From Tessaracoccus timonensis (GTDB lineage: Bacteria; Actinomycetota; Actinomycetes; Propionibacteriales; Propionibacteriaceae): DNA of 64,000 bases. A model generated the notes under the pieces. It was not told the DNA's origin and searched no databases. It was given only the letters and a program-made list of their open reading frames with translations. Location: contig NZ_LT996886.1 of the NCBI RefSeq assembly GCF_900343145.1, forward strand, positions 1,798,001 to 1,862,000. The letters run 5' to 3'. Below, in pieces: positions 17,102 through 30,672 of the stretch (its first letter is position 1; every line of letters begins with the position of its first letter). The translations under genes were made by a program, and so were the position numbers.

Positions 17102-18442
17102 ATGACCACCCGCATCCTGCACCTCGACCTCGACGCGTTCTTCGCGTCGGTGGAGCAGCGCGATAAACCCAGCCTGCGCGGCAAACCCGTCGTCGTGGGC
17201 GGCACCGGCACGCGCGGGGTAGTGGCCACCGCGAGCTACGAAGCGCGGGTATTCGGGATCCGCTCGGCGATGTCCGGCGCCGAGGCGCGCCGACGCGCTC
17301 ACGGCCGGGTCGCATTCCTCGGGGGACGCTGGCAGGCGTACAAAGAATCGTCGCAGGTAGTCATGGGGCTCTTGCGCGAGATCTCACCCCTGGTCGAACC
17401 GCTCAGCTTGGACGAAGCCTACGTGGACCTGGCGCCGTCGGGATGGGCTGCCGACGAGCTCCCCGACAAGGTGGCGTGGCTCCGGGCTGAGCTGACGCGT
17501 CGCACGAGCGGGCTGAGTGCGTCGGTGGGGGTGGGGTCGTCGAAGCTCGTGGCGAAGCTGGCCTCCGAAGCAGCGAAGCCGGATGGCTCCCGCATTCTTG
17601 CGCCCGACGAGGAGTTGGCGTTTCTGGGGCCGCTGCCGGTGAGGGCGATTCCGGGTGTCGGGCCGGCGACGGAGCAGCGCCTGCTCGCCATCGGCATGTA
17701 CACGGTGGACGACCTCCGAGCCGCTGATCCGGGAGAGCTCATCCGGGAGCTTGGTCAGGCTTCGGGCGCCTCGCTCGCGCGGCTAGCCCGCGGCGAGGAC
17801 GACCGTCGGGTAGTGGCAAACTCCGAAGCCAAGTCGATCTCAACCGAGGACACCTTCCAGCAAGACCTCACCGATAGCGCCCACCTCCAAGCCATCCTGC
17901 GCCGCGACGCCGCCGCCGTCTCCAAGAGACTCCGCGGCAAATCGTTGTTCGCGCGCACCGTCACCATCAAGGTGCGATTCGCGGATTTCGAGACGATCAC
18001 CCGCGCCGCCTCGCTCGGCGGGGCGACGGACGACGTCGACGTCATCACTGCCGCCGGGTTGGGCCTTCTTGAGGAGATCGATCCGTGCCGGGGCGTCCGA
18101 CTGCTCGGCATCGGGGTGAGTAACTTCGCAGGTGCGGCGCAAGACCGCCTGTTCGGTGACGAGCAGGCCCAAGAAGAGGAGCCCAGTTCCTCCGCATTCG
18201 ATACCGAAGAGCTGGCTGGGGTGCGCGGGCACGGCTGGTACACGGGCGCGGACGTCGAGCATGACGAGTTCGGACGCGGTTGGGTCTGGGGGAGTGGCCG
18301 GGGGCTGATTACCGTGCGCTTTGAGCAGCGGGGAGGCCGGCCTGGGCCGGTTCGCACCCTGCCCCTCGACGACCCGGCGCTGCATCTCGCGGAACCCGAG
18401 CCTCTCCATGGGGCTGAGGAGAGGGGCTCTCGCGAGAGCTAA
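17102..18442 (+). CDS. dinB: DNA polymerase IV (Y-family translesion polymerase)
   Basis: An error-prone polymerase for bypass of template lesions. 446 residues. ILHLDLDAFFASVEQ carries the first metal-binding Asp, ATASYEARVFGIRSAM binds the incoming nucleotide, and PLSLDEAYVDL gives the catalytic Asp-Glu pair; the IPGVGPATEQRL helix-hairpin-helix and the little-finger domain follow. An extra C-terminal stretch of ~70 residues with HGWYTGADVEHDEFGRG is typical of actinobacterial DinB. The TAA stop lies within the left arm of a family A palindrome. The long open frame upstream is the shadow of folA. Confidence 0.95.
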   Translation: MTTRILHLDLDAFFASVEQRDKPSLRGKPVVVGGTGTRGVVATASYEARVFGIRSAMSGAEARRRAHGRVAFLGGRWQAYKESSQVVMGLLREISPLVEPLSLDEAYVDLAPSGWAADELPDKVAWLRAELTRRTSGLSASVGVGSSKLVAKLASEAAKPDGSRILAPDEELAFLGPLPVRAIPGVGPATEQRLLAIGMYTVDDLRAADPGELIRELGQASGASLARLARGEDDRRVVANSEAKSISTEDTFQQDLTDSAHLQAILRRDAAAVSKRLRGKSLFARTVTIKVRFADFETITRAASLGGATDDVDVITAAGLGLLEEIDPCRGVRLLGIGVSNFAGAAQDRLFGDEQAQEEEPSSSAFDTEELAGVRGHGWYTGADVEHDEFGRGWVWGSGRGLITVRFEQRGGRPGPVRTLPLDDPALHLAEPEPLHGAEERGSRES

Positions 18443-18516
18443 CCCAATATCCACACGCGTTTGCTGAAATCGGCCAAAATCGGGCATTTTGACAAACGCG
18501 TGTGGATATTGGGTTA
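18440..18516. repeat. long palindrome, family A copy 2, overlapping the dinB stop
   Basis: Perfect 24-bp arms (18440-18463 and 18493-18516) around a 29-nt loop containing CGGCCAAAATCGGGCATTTT. The left arm contains the dinB stop codon. It is the most perfect of the three family A copies. Confidence 0.88.
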
Positions 18517-18575
18517 GGTCTGGTGGTAGACCGGGAGGTCGGCCGGCCCACAAGACCGTTGCCGCGCTGGGTGCG

Positions 18576-18581
18576 TAGAAT
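18576..18581 (+). promoter_or_regulatory. -10 box of a leaderless thpR promoter
   Basis: TAGAAT is followed by 7 nt and the ATG at 18589; no SD is present. Confidence 0.55.
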
Positions 18582-18588
18582 CGTCGCG

Positions 18589-19143
18589 ATGGCGAATCGA
18601 ATGTTTGTGGCGGTGTTGCCCCCAGAATATGTGGTTGAAGAACTGGACGCTCTGCTGCGCCCCCGGCGTAGCCACGACCCAAGACTGCGCTGGACCAAAC
18701 CCGAAGGCTGGCATCTCACCTTGGCGTTCATGGCTGACGTCCCGGACATCGAGCGCTTGGAGGAAACGCTCGACGAGGCTACAGCCACGGCGGCACCGTT
18801 TCAGATCCGCGTCGCATCTGGCCTGTCGTTCCCGCATCCGGTGCAGGCCAGGTTGCTGGCACTCGGTGTGACCGAGGGCGAGCGCGAGTTGGCTGCGCTG
18901 TCGACGAAGTGTCGAGGCGCTGCGAATCGTGCAGGGGCCGCGCCGGACGGGGCGCGCTTCGTCGGGCACCTCACGCTCGCCCGCGCCAATCGCGGTATCC
19001 AGGCGACGAAGTGGCTCGGCGTGCTCGATTCCTTCCCAGGATGGGACGTGCCGGTGAATGAGGTGGCGCTGGTGCAGTCGCATCAGGTGGGGCGCAGCTA
19101 TGAGGTGGTCGAGCGATTCGAGCTTCGGGGGACGAAGCCCTAG
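18589..19143 (+). CDS. thpR: RNA 2',3'-cyclic phosphodiesterase (2H family)
   Basis: A 2H phosphoesterase opening 2',3'-cyclic phosphate RNA ends, formerly called 2'-5' RNA ligase. 184 residues. The two catalytic HxTx motifs are HLTLAF (about residue 45) and HLTLAR (about 126), with MFVAVLPPE at the N-terminus. A leaderless promoter supports the ATG at 18589. It lies between dinB and tRNA-Leu, with no obvious operon partner. Confidence 0.9.
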   Translation: MANRMFVAVLPPEYVVEELDALLRPRRSHDPRLRWTKPEGWHLTLAFMADVPDIERLEETLDEATATAAPFQIRVASGLSFPHPVQARLLALGVTEGERELAALSTKCRGAANRAGAAPDGARFVGHLTLARANRGIQATKWLGVLDSFPGWDVPVNEVALVQSHQVGRSYEVVERFELRGTKP

Positions 19144-19156
19144 AATTGCCCGGTAC

Positions 19157-19238
19157 GCGCGAGTGGTGGAATTGGTAGACACGCAGGATTTAGGTTCCTG
19201 TGCCTTCGGGCGTGAGGGTTCAAGTCCCTTCTCGCGTA
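19157..19238 (+). tRNA. tRNA-Leu (UAG)
   Basis: Acceptor strands GCGCGAG and CTCGCGT (terminal G-U pair), discriminator A, no encoded CCA, and the long class II variable arm (TGCCTTCGGGCGT). The anticodon loop TTTAGGT gives anticodon TAG, reading CUA. Confidence 0.93.
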
Positions 19239-19275
19239 CGGGTTTTGGAGCGGAGCAGTGGGTCCGAAACGGCTA

Positions 19276-20214
19276 GGGCGTGTCTGAGAATAGATGCACG
19301 AGTCAGCTGAGACCCTGGGGACATGTCCCGGTTCCAGATGCTCTCCGACGCCCAATGGGAGTTGATCGCCCCGATGCTCCCGACCCGGACCGGCCGCGCC
19401 GGCAGGCCGTTCGCCGACGCCCGCGCCATGGTGGAGGCGATCATCTACCGGTACCGGTGCGGAATCGCTTGGAGGGATCTGCCCGAGGTCTACGGGCCCT
19501 GGCAGACCGTGTGGACCTGGCATCGGCGCTTGGCCGAAAAAGGCACCTGGGACACGGTGCTGGCCACGCTGACCGCCGCCGCTGACGCCGAAGGCCTGAT
19601 CGATTGGTCGGTCTCGGTGGACTCCACGATCGCCCGCGCCCACCAGCACGCGACGAACATCACCCGCCACACAGGGGGATGGATCGAACTACAAGAATCC
19701 GCGTGAGGAGCCGGCCGATCACGGCATCGGGCGCTCCCGTGGCGGGCTGAGCACGAAGATCCATCAGCTCGTCGATGGGACCGGGCTGCCGCTGGTCAGC
19801 CTGATCACCCCCGGCCAGGCAGGGGACTCCCCGATGCTGCTTCCTCTTCTGGAGCAGCTGCGCGTGACCCGGCCAGTAGGGCGGCCCCGGACCCGCCCCG
19901 AGGCCGTGCTGGGCGATAAGGCGTACTCCTCCCGGGCGATCCGCACCCACCTACGTGCCCGTGGGATCAAAGCGGTCATCCCCGAACCGGCCGACCAGCA
20001 GGGCCACCGCAGACGGCGCGGTGCCCGCGGCGGGCGCCCCGTCAGCCTCGACGCGGACGCCTACAAGGGCCGCAACGTCATCGAGCGTCAGTACGCTCAC
20101 CTGAAGCAGTGGCGGGGTCTGGCGACCCGGTATGACAAGTACGCGATCATCTACAGGGCCGCTGTGGTCCTGAATGCTGTGCTCGCATGGTCAAAACGAT
20201 TGTCAGACATGCCC
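19276..20214 (+). mobile_element. IS5-family insertion sequence (IS427-like group), 939 bp
   Basis: Terminal inverted repeats GGGCGTGTCTGAGAAT (left, from 19276) and GGGCATGTCTGACAAT (right, complement, ending 20214) differ at two positions. The flanks on both sides are TA (19274-19275 and 20215-20216), matching the 2-bp target duplication of this group. It carries a transposase split over two frames (19323-19706 and about 19675-20217) with DDE residues intact. It sits between tRNA-Leu and the RHH gene. Ends and frames look undamaged, suggesting recent insertion. Confidence 0.9.
19323..19706 (+). CDS. IS5-family transposase, OrfA
   Basis: 127 residues, the N-terminal part of the transposase. 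It contains the helix-turn-helix-like opening LSDAQWELIAPMLP, the DUF4096-type IIYRYRCGIAWRDLPEVYGPW and the first catalytic Asp in SVSVDSTIARAHQHA. The frame ends shortly after a run of five G at 19674-19678, where a +1 (or -2) shift would join it to OrfB, as in other frameshifted IS5 elements. A short OrfA alone may act as a regulator. Confidence 0.88.
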   Translation: MSRFQMLSDAQWELIAPMLPTRTGRAGRPFADARAMVEAIIYRYRCGIAWRDLPEVYGPWQTVWTWHRRLAEKGTWDTVLATLTAAADAEGLIDWSVSVDSTIARAHQHATNITRHTGGWIELQESA

Positions 20215-20217
20215 TAG
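19675..20217 (+). CDS. IS5-family transposase, OrfB (reached by frameshift)
   Basis: In the frame entered at the G-run, the coding sequence runs ...EEPADHGIGRSRGGLSTKIH, then GDKAYSSRAIRTHLR with the second catalytic Asp and RNVIERQYAHLKQWRGLATR with the catalytic Glu. It ends MP-stop within the right terminal repeat and target duplication. The first internal ATG (19834) is inside the catalytic domain, so independent translation would give an inactive fragment; expression by frameshift from OrfA is the likely route. Confidence 0.85.
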   Translation, partial: GDGSNYKNPREEPADHGIGRSRGGLSTKIHQLVDGTGLPLVSLITPGQAGDSPMLLPLLEQLRVTRPVGRPRTRPEAVLGDKAYSSRAIRTHLRARGIKAVIPEPADQQGHRRRRGARGGRPVSLDADAYKGRNVIERQYAHLKQWRGLATRYDKYAIIYRAAVVLNAVLAWSKRLSDMP

Positions 20218-20250
20218 TAGCGGGTGCGGTCGTTGCGAAGGAACTGAGCT

Positions 20251-20580
20251 ATGAATGACATTACGATCCGTTTAGAGGATGGCAGCAGCTTCCAGACCAC
20301 CGGCGGAGAAACTGCCTCCTTGGAAGAGATTCATGTCCGAGGTCTCGATGGTGAACGTCTCACCGACGACAACGTTGACGAAGAGATTCGCGCCATTGCC
20401 ACTCGATTGGGTAGCCGGGGTGGGCGTCCCAGGGTGGCAGAAGGTGAGAGTACGGTAGGGATCTCCTTCAAGGTTCCGGTGAGTATCAGAGATGCCGTCC
20501 AGCATCGTGCACAGGCAGATGGGGTCCGCCAATCTGACGTGCTGCGCGCCGCGCTCGAGGAGTATCTCGAGACCGCGTAA
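20251..20580 (+). CDS. ribbon-helix-helix (CopG-like) protein, orphan antitoxin candidate
   Basis: 109 residues. The C-terminal ~40 residues (VGISFKVPVSIRDAVQHRAQ and the following QSDVLRAALEEYLETA) match the strand-helix-helix of CopG/Arc-type DNA-binding proteins, often antitoxins. The N-terminal two thirds (MNDITIRLEDGSSFQTTGGE, then an acidic helix) is unassigned and could be the partner-binding or sensing part. An AAGGA site precedes the ATG by about 9 nt. No toxin gene lies on either side, and the IS ends 36 bp upstream, so its native promoter may have been displaced. It could simply be a regulator. Confidence 0.6.
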   Translation: MNDITIRLEDGSSFQTTGGETASLEEIHVRGLDGERLTDDNVDEEIRAIATRLGSRGGRPRVAEGESTVGISFKVPVSIRDAVQHRAQADGVRQSDVLRAALEEYLETA

Positions 20581-20663
20581 AGGTGTATCCGTTTTCTACG
20601 TGGGGGTATCCAGCGCACCGAGCCTCTCCCATGCTCGAGTAGCGCCGACAGTGCTGGCCACGG

Positions 20664-20747
20664 AACTTCAAAATCCGTACGCAGATGGAATTCTCCCCCT
20701 GAATTGAGGGTGGTAGATCGATCTGCGTACGGATTTTGAAGTTTTTC
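20664..20747 (+). repeat. long palindrome, family B copy 1
   Basis: Perfect 23-bp arms (20664-20686 and 20721-20743, AACTTCAAAATCCGTACGCA inward) around a 34-nt loop, followed by a T-run, so it could act as a terminator for the RHH gene. Other copies are at 58178 and 59180. The 480-bp gap 20581-21062 holds only this and family F repeats. Confidence 0.88.
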
Positions 20748-20756
20748 TCTCCCCGC

Positions 20757-20893
20757 CTCGATACGCGGCTTCGCCGCTACTCGACGGTCGGGTGTTGGCC
20801 GCCCCCGGTGGTTGAGTAGCGCCGTAGGCGCGTATCGAAACTCCGGCACTGCGTCTCGATACAGCGGCTTCGCCGCCTACTCGACGGTCGGGG
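20757..20893. repeat. three family F repeats in alternating orientation
   Basis: A reverse unit (CGATACGCGGCTTCGCCGC.. at 20757), a forward unit (CCCGGTGGTTGAGTAGCGCC at about 20803-20842) and another reverse unit (20854-20893, ending CTACTCGACGGTCGGGGG). The alternating arrangement recalls composite REP clusters. Confidence 0.75.
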
Positions 20894-21062
20894 GACGCTG
20901 GCAGGCCCTCCCCACCCCGCTTTGTAGCTCCGTCACAAGGTTTCTGGCTGATATTCAGATTTGGCCGTGTTTTTTCGTTGGAAGTGTGCAAGAAGCGCGG
21001 GTGTTGCTTCCGTTTGGCCTTCTGAAGTGCCACATTCTTCGTCAGCCCCGAAAGGAGATGCC

Positions 21063-26510
<5,448 letters not shown>

Positions 26511-26518
26511 TACCTCGC

Positions 26519-26905
26519 CCCGGTGGTTGAGTAGCCGCGCCCTCTCCGATGGTTGAGTAGCCGCCGTAGGCGGCGTATCGAAACCTTGTCGCTGCGTCTT
26601 GATTCGGCGGCTGCGCCGCCTACTCGACGGTCGGGAGGCCGGAACCCCGGTGGTTGAGGAGGCGCACCCCCTGGTGGTTGAGTAGCCGCGCCCTCTCCGA
26701 TGGTTGAGTAGCCGCCGTAGGCGGCGTATCGAAACCTCGTCGCTGCGTCTTGATACGGCGGCTGCGCCGCCTACTCGACGGGCGGGCAGGGGCCTCCAAG
26801 ATGATTTCGATACGCGACTACGCCGCTACTCAATCATCGGCTAGAGCGCTACTCAATCATCGGCTAGAGCGGTGCTCAATCATCGAATGGGAGGTGCGGC
26901 GACCA
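26519..26905. repeat. dense cluster of family F repeats
   Basis: The whole 405-bp gap is made of these units. Forward copies GGTTGAGTAGCCGC at about 26523, 26549, 26678 and 26702, reverse copies (CGGCTGCGCCGCCTACTCGAC) at about 26606 and 26757, and ATGATTTCGATACGC...CTCAATCATCG variants at 26800-26890. A ~70-bp segment (26527-26600 and 26682-26755) is directly duplicated. No gene is seen. Confidence 0.8.
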
Positions 26906-26915
26906 GGCCGGCTCC

Positions 26916-29441
26916 TCAATCCTGGCGCGAGAAGCTCAGCGACTGGATCACCAGCTCACCGGCGTCGTCGCTGGCGTCGAGGTCGACGCGCGCGGTGACC
27001 GACCAGTCGTGGTTGCCCTCCGGGTCGTCGATGATCTGCCGCACGAGCCACACGCGCGACCCCTTCTGATGCTCCACTTCGAAGAACTGCGGCCCGCGCG
27101 CGTCGGCGTCGGTGTAGAGGTCGTCGTGCTCATCCCAATAATCGCCGAGCGCCTCGTCCCACGCCATCTTCGTCATGGGGCCGCCCGCATCCAGCGCGGC
27201 CAGCGCGTCGACGTCGTCGGCAGACATGAGCTCAACCCGCCGCCACATGGCGTTGCGCACCAGCACCCGAAACGCCCGCTCGTTACCGGTGACGGGGCGC
27301 GACGGCGGCGCCGGCGCGTCGGCCACCTCCAGCTCGGCACCCGACATGGCGGTGAGCTGCGCCCACTCATCGAGCAGCGACGAATCCACCAGCCGCGTGA
27401 GCTCGCCCAGCCAGGCGATGAGGTCGGCCAGCTCCTCGGTACGGAACCCCTCGGGCACGGTTTGGCGCAGGGCGCGGTAGCAGTCGGTGATGTACCGCAG
27501 CAGCAGGCCCTCCGAGCGCTGAATCTTGAGGTGCGCAACGTACTCGGCGAACGTCATGCCGCGCTCCACCATGTCGCGCACGATCGATTTTGGCCGGATC
27601 GGGGTCTCCATCAACCACGGGTGCTTCTCGCCGGCCTCCCGGTGCGCCTGCTCCAGCTCCTCACCAAGGGGCTTCGGCCAGGTCACCTCCTCGACGATGT
27701 CCATGCGCTCGTCGTACTCGACGCCGTCGGCCTTGAGCTCGCCGATCACCTCGCCGCGCTCACGGTGCTGCTGGGCCAGCAAGATGGTGAGCGGGTCCTC
27801 GAGGGTTGCTTCGATGACGCTGATCGTGTCCAGCGCGTAGCCAGGCTCGGTGTCGTCCATCGTCTCCATGTACGCCAGCGCGAGCGCCGACAGCGGCTGG
27901 TTCAGCGCAAAATCGTTCTGCAGGTCGACGTCGAGCTGGTAGACGCGCCCGCCCGGCTGCGGATTCGGCACTCGGGTGATGATCTCCGCCGCGAGCAGCG
28001 AGCGCGTGAGCGACACCGCCCGACGTAGCAGTCGACGTCGCATGGCCTTGTCGGGCGACACGGAATCCACCAGGCGGATCACCGCCTGGCTGACGTCCTC
28101 GTCGCGCTCCAGCAGGTTGAGTATGAACGAGTGCGTGATCCGCATCCTGGGATGCAGCTCCTCCGGCGCGGCTTCGATCAGCTTTGTGAACGTCGCCTCG
28201 GTGTAGTTGACGAACCCCTCTGGCGGCTTCTTGCGCCGCACCGATTTCAGCTTCTTCTCGTTGCCAGCAAATTTCTTGAGGATGCGCTCGTTCTCCACCT
28301 CGTGCTCGGGTGCTTGCGCGATGACGTAGCCGATGGAGTCGAAGCCCGCCCGCCCGGCACGCCCCGCGATCTGGTGGAACTCGCGCGAGCGCAGGTGGCG
28401 TTGGCGGCGCCCGTCGAACTTCGTCAGCGTGGTGAACAACACCGCGCGGATGGGCACGTTGATGCCGACGCCCAGGGTGTCGGTGCCGCAGATCACCTGC
28501 AGCAGTCCTTGCTGGGCGAGTTGCTCCACCAGGCGGCGATACTTCGGCAGCATGCCCGCGTGATGCACCGCGATGCCCTGAAGCAGGAGCTTCCTGAGCG
28601 TCGTGCCGAAGCCGCTCGAGAACTTGAACCCATGAAGGGCCGCCTTGAGCTGCTCGACCCGCTCCTTCGACGGTTTGGCCGCGCCCAAGCTCAGTACCGA
28701 CTGCGCCTGCTCCACCGCCAGCGACTGCGTCGAATGCACGATGTAGACCGGCGCTTTCTGCTCCTCGACCAGCGTTTGGATGGTCTCGTGGATCGGCGTC
28801 GTCTGCCACGCGTAGGTGAGCGGCACGGGGCGCTGAGCGTCGGAAATCTCGACGATGTCCCTCCCGGTCGTGCGGGTCAGGGTGGATTGCAGCGACGTGG
28901 TGTCGCCCAGCGTGGCCGACATGATGATGAATTGCGCCTGGGGGAGCTCCACGAGCGGCACCTGCCAGGCCCAGCCGCGGTCGGGGTCGGCGATGAAGTG
29001 GAACTCGTCCATCACCACCTGGTCGACGTCGGCATCGCGGCCTTCGCGCAGCGCGATGTTCGCGAGGATCTCCGCCGTGCAGGCGATGATGGGGGCCTCG
29101 GGATTCACCGACGCGTCTCCCGTCACCATACCCACCAGGTCGGCGCCGAACTGATCGACGAGCGCGAAGAACTTCTCGCTGACTAGCGCCTTAATAGGGG
29201 CCGTGTAGTACGTGCGTCCCCTGCCTGCGAGCGCCGAGAAATGCGCGGCGGTGGCGATCATCGACTTACCCGAGCCCGTCGGGGTGGTAACAATCACGTT
29301 CGCGCCCGACAAGATGGCCAGCAGCGCCTCATCCTGGTGCGGGTACAAGCTGAACCCGTCCTGCTCCGCCCAGCCGACGAACGCGTCGTAGAGTGCGTCG
29401 GGTGTGTTGGGGGTGTGCTCGAGCAAGCTGGTGAGAGTCAT
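26916..29441 (-). CDS. DEAD/DEAH-box helicase with C-terminal DUF3516
   Basis: 841 residues, a superfamily 2 RNA helicase of the Ski2-like actinobacterial group. Walker A TTPTGSGKS near 52-60, MDEFHFIADPDRGW as the DExH box, SATLGDTT (motif III) and GTDTLGVGINVPIRAVLF/QIAGRAGRAGFDSIGYV (motifs V-VI) are intact. The C-terminal ~430 residues match DUF3516, including the terminal WSVTARVDLDASDD. Probable role is RNA turnover or remodelling. Start ATG 29441 has GGAGG upstream; the frame continues to 29531 but without support. Divergent from the GNAT gene. Confidence 0.9.
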   Translation of the reverse strand: MTLTSLLEHTPNTPDALYDAFVGWAEQDGFSLYPHQDEALLAILSGANVIVTTPTGSGKSMIATAAHFSALAGRGRTYYTAPIKALVSEKFFALVDQFGADLVGMVTGDASVNPEAPIIACTAEILANIALREGRDADVDQVVMDEFHFIADPDRGWAWQVPLVELPQAQFIIMSATLGDTTSLQSTLTRTTGRDIVEISDAQRPVPLTYAWQTTPIHETIQTLVEEQKAPVYIVHSTQSLAVEQAQSVLSLGAAKPSKERVEQLKAALHGFKFSSGFGTTLRKLLLQGIAVHHAGMLPKYRRLVEQLAQQGLLQVICGTDTLGVGINVPIRAVLFTTLTKFDGRRQRHLRSREFHQIAGRAGRAGFDSIGYVIAQAPEHEVENERILKKFAGNEKKLKSVRRKKPPEGFVNYTEATFTKLIEAAPEELHPRMRITHSFILNLLERDEDVSQAVIRLVDSVSPDKAMRRRLLRRAVSLTRSLLAAEIITRVPNPQPGGRVYQLDVDLQNDFALNQPLSALALAYMETMDDTEPGYALDTISVIEATLEDPLTILLAQQHRERGEVIGELKADGVEYDERMDIVEEVTWPKPLGEELEQAHREAGEKHPWLMETPIRPKSIVRDMVERGMTFAEYVAHLKIQRSEGLLLRYITDCYRALRQTVPEGFRTEELADLIAWLGELTRLVDSSLLDEWAQLTAMSGAELEVADAPAPPSRPVTGNERAFRVLVRNAMWRRVELMSADDVDALAALDAGGPMTKMAWDEALGDYWDEHDDLYTDADARGPQFFEVEHQKGSRVWLVRQIIDDPEGNHDWSVTARVDLDASDDAGELVIQSLSFSRQD

Positions 29442-29530
29442 GATGCCTCCATCGTCCCATGCCCGCGTCCGAGGGGAAAGCGACGGCGAAGAAGGTGCAA
29501 TATTCTGGGTACCGCGCGGTGGCAAGCGCA

Positions 29531-29536
29531 TAGACT
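29531..29536 (+). promoter_or_regulatory. -10 box of a leaderless GNAT promoter
   Basis: TAGACT is followed by 6 nt and the ATG at 29543. Confidence 0.5.
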
Positions 29537-29542
29537 CCTGCC

Positions 29543-29959
29543 ATGACGAATCTCCAGCTTCACGCCAATGACGTTCCAGGCCGGGACGAGGTGCTTCACC
29601 TCTACGACGCGGTGGGCTGGAGCGCCTACACGAACGACCCGGAGAAGCTGATGCGCGGGCTGCATCACAGCCTGCGTGTCGTCACCGCACGGGCCGACGG
29701 GAGACTCGTCGGGCTCGCGCGGGTGGTGGGCGACGGCGAGACCATCGTGTATTTGCAAGACATTCTGGTGCTCCCTAAGATGCAGAGAACGGGGATCGGC
29801 AGGCGACTGTTCGAGGCCGCGTTTTCCCCCTATGCAGGTGTGCGACAGCACGTGCTCATCACCGATCAGGAACCGCGCCAGCGTGCCTTCTACGAGGCGA
29901 TGGGCTTCAAGGAGATCGGCGAAGCTGACGGCCGAGCATTCGTGCGCTACCAACACTGA
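29543..29959 (+). CDS. GNAT family N-acetyltransferase
   Basis: 138 residues with one acetyltransferase domain. GRLVGLARVVGDG forms the central strands, YLQDILVLPKMQRTGIGRRL carries the acetyl-CoA pyrophosphate-binding loop (QRTGIGRR) and ERQRAFYEAMGFKEI-type residues close the fold. The substrate is unknown; the size and FYEAMGF ending are typical of small stand-alone acetyltransferases. The leaderless promoter supports the start. Convergent with YigZ. Confidence 0.85.
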   Translation: MTNLQLHANDVPGRDEVLHLYDAVGWSAYTNDPEKLMRGLHHSLRVVTARADGRLVGLARVVGDGETIVYLQDILVLPKMQRTGIGRRLFEAAFSPYAGVRQHVLITDQEPRQRAFYEAMGFKEIGEADGRAFVRYQH

Positions 29960-30021
29960 CTCTTCGAGTGCACGCCCGCACGCTGGGCTGCTTCCGATGC
30001 TGCGGTTGGAGGCCTGCGTGC

Positions 30022-30672
30022 TCACCCGACCCAGCGCTCGCCCGCGGGCTGCGCGTCGAGCGAGCCTGCGGAGAGGGTCTGCAGCGCGGCGTGGAACTCG
30101 TCGACGCACTCCGCGTCGACGCCGACGGTGATGTGGGCCTGGTTGCCCCACGCCACGTCGGTCACCTCGACGGGCCTGCCGGAGGGCAGCTGGAGGGTCC
30201 GCAGCTGATTCTCGACGGTGCCCGCGTCGGCGTAGTCGACGTCGACGCGCAGCAGCCGGGCGAGCCGCACCTCGCGCACTCCGGCCGCCTCGATGCCTTG
30301 CTGGACCGCGTCGGAGTACGCCCGCACGAGCCCGCCGGCGCCGAGCTTGATGCCGCCGAAATAGCGCGTGACGACGGCCACTACGTCGGTGAGGTTGTTG
30401 TGCTGCAGCGTGGTGAACATGGGCATCCCAGCAGTGCCGCCGGGTTCGCCGTCGTCGGAGCTGCCGCCGGTGCGCCCGTCGGGGCCGAGGATGAACGCCG
30501 AGCAGTGGTGGCGCGCGTCGTGCATGGCGGCGCGACGCTCCTCGACGACAGCGCGCGCGGAGGCTTCGTCGTCGACGCGGCGGATACGGGTGAGGAACCG
30601 GCTGCGTTTGATTTCGAGTTCGACGTCGACCCCGCCGCCCAGCGGGGCGTCGACGGTGCGGTAGCTGGTCAG
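30022..30672 (-). CDS. yigZ: YigZ/IMPACT family protein, probable CTG start
   Basis: 216 residues, the full family length. The diagnostic core is DARHHCSAFILG, SDDGEPGGTAGMPMF and VTRYFGGIKLGAGGLVRAY, followed by a DUF1949-type C-terminal domain. The N-terminal part SYRTVDAPLGGG...EIKRSRFLTRIRRV is also family-like, yet the only in-frame ATG (30525) would delete it. The sole suitable codon is CTG at 30672, overlapping the bcp stop (CTGA) with GGGAG about 8 nt upstream. I therefore read a CTG start coupled to bcp translation. IMPACT proteins regulate translation in eukaryotes; the bacterial role is unclear. Confidence 0.8.
   Translation of the reverse strand: MTSYRTVDAPLGGGVDVELEIKRSRFLTRIRRVDDEASARAVVEERRAAMHDARHHCSAFILGPDGRTGGSSDDGEPGGTAGMPMFTTLQHNNLTDVVAVVTRYFGGIKLGAGGLVRAYSDAVQQGIEAAGVREVRLARLLRVDVDYADAGTVENQLRTLQLPSGRPVEVTDVAWGNQAHITVGVDAECVDEFHAALQTLSAGSLDAQPAGERWVG

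Noticed and set aside
20331-21033. Minus-strand frames between the RHH gene and the carboxylase
   Set aside because: They run through family B and F repeats, and their residues repeat with the DNA repeats.
26519-26905. Possible CRISPR array, because of many short repeats
   Set aside because: Units alternate in orientation, vary in length and lack uniform unique spacers; no cas genes are present.
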